Shown in pieces: positions 21,885-26,067 of a DNA stretch of 26,067 bases; the stretch's first letter is position 1; each line of letters opens with the position of its first letter. A program made the position numbers and the translations under genes. The stretch is from assembly GCA_029934675.1 (NCBI GenBank), contig JAOZLT010000003.1, forward strand, positions 1-26,067, read 5' to 3'. The notes beneath the pieces are model-generated. The model was given only the letters and a program-made list of their open reading frames with translations, did not search any database and was not told the origin of the DNA. The DNA is from Candidatus Altimarinota bacterium (GTDB taxonomy: Bacteria > Patescibacteriota > Gracilibacteria > UM-FILTER-43-11).

Positions 21885-24527
21885 ATGTTAATTAAAATAA
21901 TAAAGAAGGTTTTCGGAGATATGAATGATAAGTATCTTAAGAAAATTCAGCCATTAGTCGGACAGATAAATGAGAAAGAGGAGGAATATCAGAAATTATC
22001 AGACGAAGAACTTAAATCTAATACCGATAAATTTAAAGAGCGACTTGAAAAAGGCGAAACGGTTGATGATTTGTTGGTAGAGAGTTTTGCGACAGTCAAA
22101 AATGCTTGTAGAAGACTTATGGGTACTAAATTCAAATTAGGAAAGGATGAATTGGAATGGAATATGATTCCTTATGATTGTCAGCTTATTGGTGGGATTA
22201 CTCTTCATCATGGTAAAATTGCTGAAATGAAAACAGGTGAAGGTAAAACGTTAGTAGCTGCTCTTCCTGTTTATCTAAATGCGTTAACAGGAAAAGGTGT
22301 TCATCTTGTTACTGTAAATGATTATCTAGCTAGTCGTGATTCCAAATGGATGAGTGTTGTATATGAATATTTAGGCTTATCTGTTGGTGTAATAGTTCAT
22401 GGAATTTCTCACGAAGAGCGAGTTGCAGCTTATAATTCCGATATAACTTATGGTACTAATAATGAATTTGGATTTGACTATCTTCGAGATAATATGGTTA
22501 CTAGCCTTGAGGAAAAAGTACAACGTGAGCTGAATTATTCAATTGTGGACGAAATTGACTCTATTTTGGTAGATGAAGCTCGAACTCCGCTTATTATATC
22601 TTCCCCTGCTGAAGAATCTACAAAAAAATATATTCAATATTCTCAGCTTATTAATTCATTAAAACAGGAAGAACATTATGTAATTGATGAAAAAGCAAGA
22701 TCAGTAACTTTAACCGAAGAAGGAATTGTAAAAATGGAACAGCTTTTAGGTGTGAAAAATATATATACAGATGCTGGATTTATGGAAGTTCATCATATTG
22801 AGCAAGCTCTAAAAGCCAGGGCAATTTTTCAAAAAGATACGGATTATTTGGTAAAAGAAGGTGAAATTATTATTGTTGATGAATTTACTGGTCGTTTAAT
22901 GCCAGGAAGAAGATATAGTGACGGATTACATCAAGCCATTGAAGCTAAAGAGAATGTGGAGGTAAAAAGAGAAAGTAAAACTCTTGCGACTGTAACTTTT
23001 CAGAATTATTTTCGCTTATACAACAAACTATCCGGCATGACAGGTACCGCTAAAACCGAAGAGGAAGAGTTTTATAAGATTTATAATCTGGATACAATTG
23101 TAATTCCTACAAATAAGCCTATTCAGAGAAAAGATTTATCAGATCTTATTTATAAAACACAAAAAGGCAAATACATGGCTGTGGTAAAGGATATTCAGGA
23201 ATATTACGAAAAGGGAGAACCAGTTCTTGTGGGAACAATTTCTGTTGAAAAATCGGAAGTACTATCCAAGCTTCTAAAGATGAGCGGTGTACCACATGAA
23301 GTATTAAATGCCAAAAACCATGAAAGAGAGGCTGAAATTGTTTCTATGGCAGGTCAACGAGGAGCTGTAACTATCGCTACCAACATGGCAGGTCGTGGAA
23401 CGGATATTAAGCTTGGTGATGGAGTAAAAGAATTAGGCGGTCTTGTTATTATGGGGACGGAACGTCATGATTCCCGTCGTATTGACAATCAGCTTCGAGG
23501 TCGTACTGGTCGTCAAGGTGACCCGGGCGTAAGTCGTTTTTATGTTTCTATGGAAGATGATTTGATGCGACTTTTTGGTGCTGATAAGATTAAAAAAATG
23601 ATGGAAACACTAGGCGTACCTGATGATATGCCTATTGAGAACGGTCTTATTAGCAGAAGTATCGAATCCGCTCAAAAGCGTGTAGAGGGTCATAATTTTG
23701 ATATTCGAAAACATCTTTTGGAATATGATGATGTGATGAATAAGCATCGTGAAATCATATATGCCCGACGAGTTAAAATATTAGAAACCGATGATATGAA
23801 AACAGATGTGCTTGAGCTTATGAAAAAGGAGGCTGAAGATATAGTAATGCCAAGAACACAAAGTGTGAATAGATCTGAATGGGATTTTGAAGGAATTGTA
23901 GATTCTATTAATGCATTACTTCCACAAGAAGCTAAGGATATTGATGTACAGGATTTTGAAAAACTGGATAAGCCAGAAGATATTATGGATTACTTCATAA
24001 ATGTATTACATACCGAACATAGATTAAAAGAAGAAGCACTACCAGATCCGACAATTCTTCGTAATGTTGAAAAAAGTATATTGCTTAGAGTTGTAGATAC
24101 TTTGTGGATGGGGCATATCGATGCTATGACCAATTTACGTGAATCTGTAGCTTTACGAGGTTACGGGCAGCGTGATCCTTTAATTGAATACAAACAGGAA
24201 TCTTTTGTAATGCTGAAAAAATTATTGGCTGCAATACAACATAATGTAATAAATACTCTATTCAAGGTTCAAATTAATATTGAACAACCTACCCAAGTCT
24301 TATCTAAACCTAAAATCAATGCTAATAAGATGCAGACGAATGAAGATAGTATTGAAGGAAATGTTAATAGTCCTCATCAAAATATGGGAAATTCATCGGA
24401 AGCACGAGTGGCTCAAAAGATAAATGCCAACTCCCCTTCTTTGTCAGATACACCCAAAGTGGGTAGAAATGATCCTTGTCCTTGTGGAAGTGGTAAGAAA
24501 TATAAGAAATGTTGTGGGGCTGTATAA
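21885..24527 (+). CDS. secA: Preprotein translocase ATPase SecA
   Basis: SecA drives post-translational export through SecYEG. The 880-residue protein is full length. It has Walker A MKTGEGKTL (about 115-123), the DEAD-type VDEIDSILVDEARTPLI, the preprotein cross-linking region, helicase motif TNMAGRGTDIKLG, an arginine-finger region QLRGRTGRQGDPG, and a C-terminal zinc motif CPCGSGKKYKKCC that binds SecB or ribosomes. It is transcribed from its own promoter, with repeat words in the leader and no Shine-Dalgarno sequence. It serves export of the window's surface proteins. Confidence 0.98.
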   Translation: MLIKIIKKVFGDMNDKYLKKIQPLVGQINEKEEEYQKLSDEELKSNTDKFKERLEKGETVDDLLVESFATVKNACRRLMGTKFKLGKDELEWNMIPYDCQLIGGITLHHGKIAEMKTGEGKTLVAALPVYLNALTGKGVHLVTVNDYLASRDSKWMSVVYEYLGLSVGVIVHGISHEERVAAYNSDITYGTNNEFGFDYLRDNMVTSLEEKVQRELNYSIVDEIDSILVDEARTPLIISSPAEESTKKYIQYSQLINSLKQEEHYVIDEKARSVTLTEEGIVKMEQLLGVKNIYTDAGFMEVHHIEQALKARAIFQKDTDYLVKEGEIIIVDEFTGRLMPGRRYSDGLHQAIEAKENVEVKRESKTLATVTFQNYFRLYNKLSGMTGTAKTEEEEFYKIYNLDTIVIPTNKPIQRKDLSDLIYKTQKGKYMAVVKDIQEYYEKGEPVLVGTISVEKSEVLSKLLKMSGVPHEVLNAKNHEREAEIVSMAGQRGAVTIATNMAGRGTDIKLGDGVKELGGLVIMGTERHDSRRIDNQLRGRTGRQGDPGVSRFYVSMEDDLMRLFGADKIKKMMETLGVPDDMPIENGLISRSIESAQKRVEGHNFDIRKHLLEYDDVMNKHREIIYARRVKILETDDMKTDVLELMKKEAEDIVMPRTQSVNRSEWDFEGIVDSINALLPQEAKDIDVQDFEKLDKPEDIMDYFINVLHTEHRLKEEALPDPTILRNVEKSILLRVVDTLWMGHIDAMTNLRESVALRGYGQRDPLIEYKQESFVMLKKLLAAIQHNVINTLFKVQINIEQPTQVLSKPKINANKMQTNEDSIEGNVNSPHQNMGNSSEARVAQKINANSPSLSDTPKVGRNDPCPCGSGKKYKKCCGAV

Positions 24528-24536
24528 AATTCGGTA

Positions 24537-24600
24537 GATTTCGATGGACTCGATGGATTTCTATGGATATGTCGGAAAATTCGACAACACTTTATTTGTG
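24537..24600 (+). repeat. Short word repeats between secA and hrcA
   Basis: The gap after secA repeats related words: GATTTCGATGGA, CTCGATGGA, TTTCTATGGAT. These are followed by a small stem TGTCG/CGACA (about 24571-24587) that may end the secA transcript, although only a weak T-rich stretch follows. Confidence 0.35.
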
Positions 24601-24606
24601 GCATGT

Positions 24607-24635
24607 TTGACATTAGTAATTCTCAAATGTAGAAT
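24607..24635 (+). promoter_or_regulatory. Promoter of hrcA
   Basis: A perfect TTGACA (24607-24612), a 17-base spacer and TAGAAT (24630-24635) place the transcription start near 24642, inside the CIRCE operator. Confidence 0.75.
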
Positions 24636-24638
24636 TAG

Positions 24639-24665
24639 TTAGCACTTAACTTACTAGATTGCTAA
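24639..24665 (+). promoter_or_regulatory. CIRCE operator (HrcA binding site)
   Basis: TTAGCACTT (24639-24647), nine bases, GATTGCTAA (24657-24665). This matches the CIRCE consensus TTAGCACTC-N9-GAGTGCTAA with one mismatch per arm and exact spacing. It covers the predicted transcription start and its last base is the first base of the hrcA ATG, so bound HrcA would block its own gene. Confidence 0.85.
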
Positions 24666-25369
24666 TGGAATCGAGAAAGGAAAAAATACTAAAGGCGATC
24701 GTTGAGAAATTTATTCAAACAGCATCTCCTATTGGAAGTAAGCTGATATATGAGGAATATGATTTGGATGTATCTCCTGCTACTATTCGTAATGAGATGG
24801 CGGTTTTGGAAAAAGAGGGCTATATTGTGCAACCTCATACATCTGCCGGTAGAGTACCGACTAGCCATGCGTATAGATTATTTGTGGATCAGCTTAAATA
24901 TAATCTTAAATTAATGAATAAGGCTAAAGAGGATATAAAGCTTATTCGCAAACAGCATTACCTTAATAAAGCTAAGGAAAGGTTGTACGAAATGGTGACA
25001 ATTTTGGCTGATGTTACTCAAAATGTCAGTTTTTCTACGTTGCCTGATAACAAGCAGTTGTTTTATATGGGCATCAGTAATGTTTTACGCCAACCAGAGT
25101 TCCAGGCTGATCCGAATGGAGCTACTCAGGTTGTTGAAGTTTTAGAAACTCAATTTTCTGATTTACTTTCACAAATCGAGGTAACTGAAGAACCTTCGTT
25201 TTATATTGGTGAAGAAAATATTATTCCAGAAATTCAAAGTTGCAGTCTACTTGTACAGAAATATAATTATAAGGGGTTTAGAGGTATTATGGGGATATTG
25301 GGAGCAACGAGAATGAATTATGCATATAATATGGCAGCGCTTAAATCGGCAATAGATTTACTGAATTAA
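24665..25369 (+). CDS. hrcA: Heat-inducible transcription repressor HrcA (compact form)
   Basis: HrcA binds CIRCE sites and represses chaperone genes until GroEL is titrated by unfolded proteins. This form has 234 residues against about 340 in B. subtilis. The N-terminal winged helix is complete (VSPATIRNEMAVLEKEGYI, then HTSAGRVPTSHAYRLFVD), and so is the C-terminal signature GIMGILGATRMNY. The shortening is therefore internal, in the inserted and dimerisation middle region, and not a truncation. The frame opens at a TTG (24659), but the ATG at 24665 is chosen because residues from there match the family start. The CIRCE site overlaps this ATG. No chaperone gene is in the window. Confidence 0.93.
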   Translation: MESRKEKILKAIVEKFIQTASPIGSKLIYEEYDLDVSPATIRNEMAVLEKEGYIVQPHTSAGRVPTSHAYRLFVDQLKYNLKLMNKAKEDIKLIRKQHYLNKAKERLYEMVTILADVTQNVSFSTLPDNKQLFYMGISNVLRQPEFQADPNGATQVVEVLETQFSDLLSQIEVTEEPSFYIGEENIIPEIQSCSLLVQKYNYKGFRGIMGILGATRMNYAYNMAALKSAIDLLN

Positions 25370-25383
25370 AATATAAACTAATC

Positions 25384-25507
25384 GGCTGGCTCCAACGTTG
25401 TACGTGGAGCTAATGCTAGACCGCAATCAGTTATCTGACTAATTTTGGCTCCAGGTAAAACCTTGCACTTCGCGCGTGTCTCCGCAAGCGGAGTCATGGA
25501 GCCAGCC
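25384..25507. repeat. GC-rich inverted-repeat element between hrcA and ruvC
   Basis: Perfect 10-base arms GGCTGGCTCC (25384-25393) and GGAGCCAGCC (25498-25507) enclose about 104 bases. Inside are a third TGGCTCC copy (about 25446) and a compact palindrome CTCCGCAAGCGGAG (25480-25493). GC content is well above the flanking genes. It occupies nearly all of the 158-base gap. It could be a palindromic mobile unit or a structured RNA element. No T-run marks it as a simple terminator. Confidence 0.6.
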
Positions 25508-25527
25508 CTAAGTAATTTGAAATATAC

Positions 25528-26022
25528 ATGCCAATAATTTTAGGTATAGATCCTGGGTTAGCCACAGTTGGTTTTGGGGTAGTTAAATCTGAAAAAGGGG
25601 TTTTAGAGTATTTGGATTGTGGGATTATAAAGACTGCTCCCGATTTGGAGTTCCCTGAGCGCCTAACAATAATTAAGAATGATCTTATTAAGATACTTAA
25701 ATCTGTTAAGCCGGATGCTGTTGGTGTAGAGGAGATTTATTTTGCTAAAAATGTTACGACTGGCATAAAAGTAGCTCATGCACGTGGTGTAATTGTTGAG
25801 GCAGTTAATAGTTTGCGGATTCCTATAATAAATTTTACTCCCTTGCAAGTAAAAAATAACATTGCTGGTGATGGTGCTGCTACCAAATGGCAAATACAGG
25901 AAATGGTTAAGAGATCTTTAAACTTAAAACGCCATCCAAAGCCTGATGATGCTGCTGATGGATTGGCTATTGCGATTTGTGCCGAGAGAGTGTTTAAGCA
26001 GGATTCAGCTATATCTCTGTAA
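25528..26022 (+). CDS. ruvC: Crossover junction endodeoxyribonuclease RuvC
   Basis: RuvC resolves Holliday junctions as a dimer, together with RuvAB. The 164-residue protein is full length and has the four acidic catalytic residues: Asp8 in LGIDPGLATVGFG, Glu68 in GVEEIYFAKN, and Asp141 and Asp144 in KPDDAADGLAIAI. The usual neighbours ruvA, ruvB and yebC are not seen before the window ends 45 bases later. No Shine-Dalgarno sequence precedes the ATG. Nothing can be called in 26023-26067. Confidence 0.97.
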   Translation: MPIILGIDPGLATVGFGVVKSEKGVLEYLDCGIIKTAPDLEFPERLTIIKNDLIKILKSVKPDAVGVEEIYFAKNVTTGIKVAHARGVIVEAVNSLRIPIINFTPLQVKNNIAGDGAATKWQIQEMVKRSLNLKRHPKPDDAADGLAIAICAERVFKQDSAISL

Positions 26023-26067
26023 TTGGATTTACTTAGTAGATGGTATTTGATAGAATTTGCTCCGCGT

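Noticed and set aside
24659..24664. TTG start for hrcA two codons upstream
   Set aside because: The ATG at 24665 fits the family start, and the upstream bases are part of the CIRCE operator.
338..26022. Glycine recoding of UGA (genetic code 25)
   Set aside because: Conserved proteins read full length with TGA treated as stop and no in-frame TGA was needed to complete any domain, so recoding is not shown. Only the lack of TGA stops is.
1..26067. tRNA, rRNA or known riboswitch genes
   Set aside because: No T-loop-like GTTCGA motifs in a cloverleaf context, no rRNA signatures and no riboswitch-like leader before glyA or purA could be found by eye.

Overview
The window reads as a stretch of a low-GC chromosome (about one third G+C by eye) from a small-genome bacterium. 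The best fit is the Candidate Phyla Radiation (Patescibacteria), possibly near Peregrinibacteria/Gracilibacteria. This is inferred from compact versions of housekeeping proteins (a 234-residue HrcA), almost complete absence of Shine-Dalgarno sequences, FecR/Ig-like and SLH-S41 surface proteins, and many dispersed intergenic repeats. No 16S rRNA or tRNA gene is present, so the placement is tentative. Genes read through cleanly with the standard bacterial code. Notably, every recognisable gene ends in TAA or TAG and none in TGA.

Layout. 1-337: repeat-bearing intergenic DNA and a promoter. 338-1111 (+): sortase, with a terminator. 1323-8995 (-): a run of core genes encoding an FtsA-like protein, a CYTH-domain protein, PurA, Maf, an SLH-PDZ-S41 protease, GlyA and 5-formyltetrahydrofolate cyclo-ligase. 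9147-13007 (-): an accessory, defence-type island wedged between core genes. It holds a Panacea-domain antitoxin/RelE-like toxin pair, a two-gene Pycsar-like anti-phage system (class III nucleotide cyclase plus PycTM/DUF5706-like membrane effector), a BRO-N protein, and two short tails resembling the C-termini of restriction-modification enzymes. 13041-14528 (-): dnaX. 14529-17656: a repeat-rich segment carrying a DsbA-like lipoprotein (+) and der (-). 17657-17863 (-): rpsU. 18040-19445 (+): ybaB and mltG. 19622-21673 (-): FecR/Ig-like surface protein. 21885-26022 (+): secA, hrcA and ruvC.

How the parts work together. GlyA and the cyclo-ligase form a folate one-carbon pair. FtsA-like, MltG, sortase, the SLH-protease, the FecR protein and SecA serve division, envelope and export. 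DnaX and RuvC serve replication and recombination, while Der and bS21 serve the ribosome. HrcA sits behind a near-consensus CIRCE operator that overlaps its own start codon. Within the island, the cyclase should make a cyclic nucleotide on infection that opens or activates the membrane effector, and the toxin-antitoxin pair is a second growth-arrest module.

Most interesting signals: (1) the Pycsar-like operon; (2) rpsU is the only gene here with a strong Shine-Dalgarno sequence, which recalls the bS21 autoregulation known from Bacteroidota; (3) no TGA stop codons; (4) unusual repeats, each largely private to one intergenic region or flanking one gene (der, mltG).
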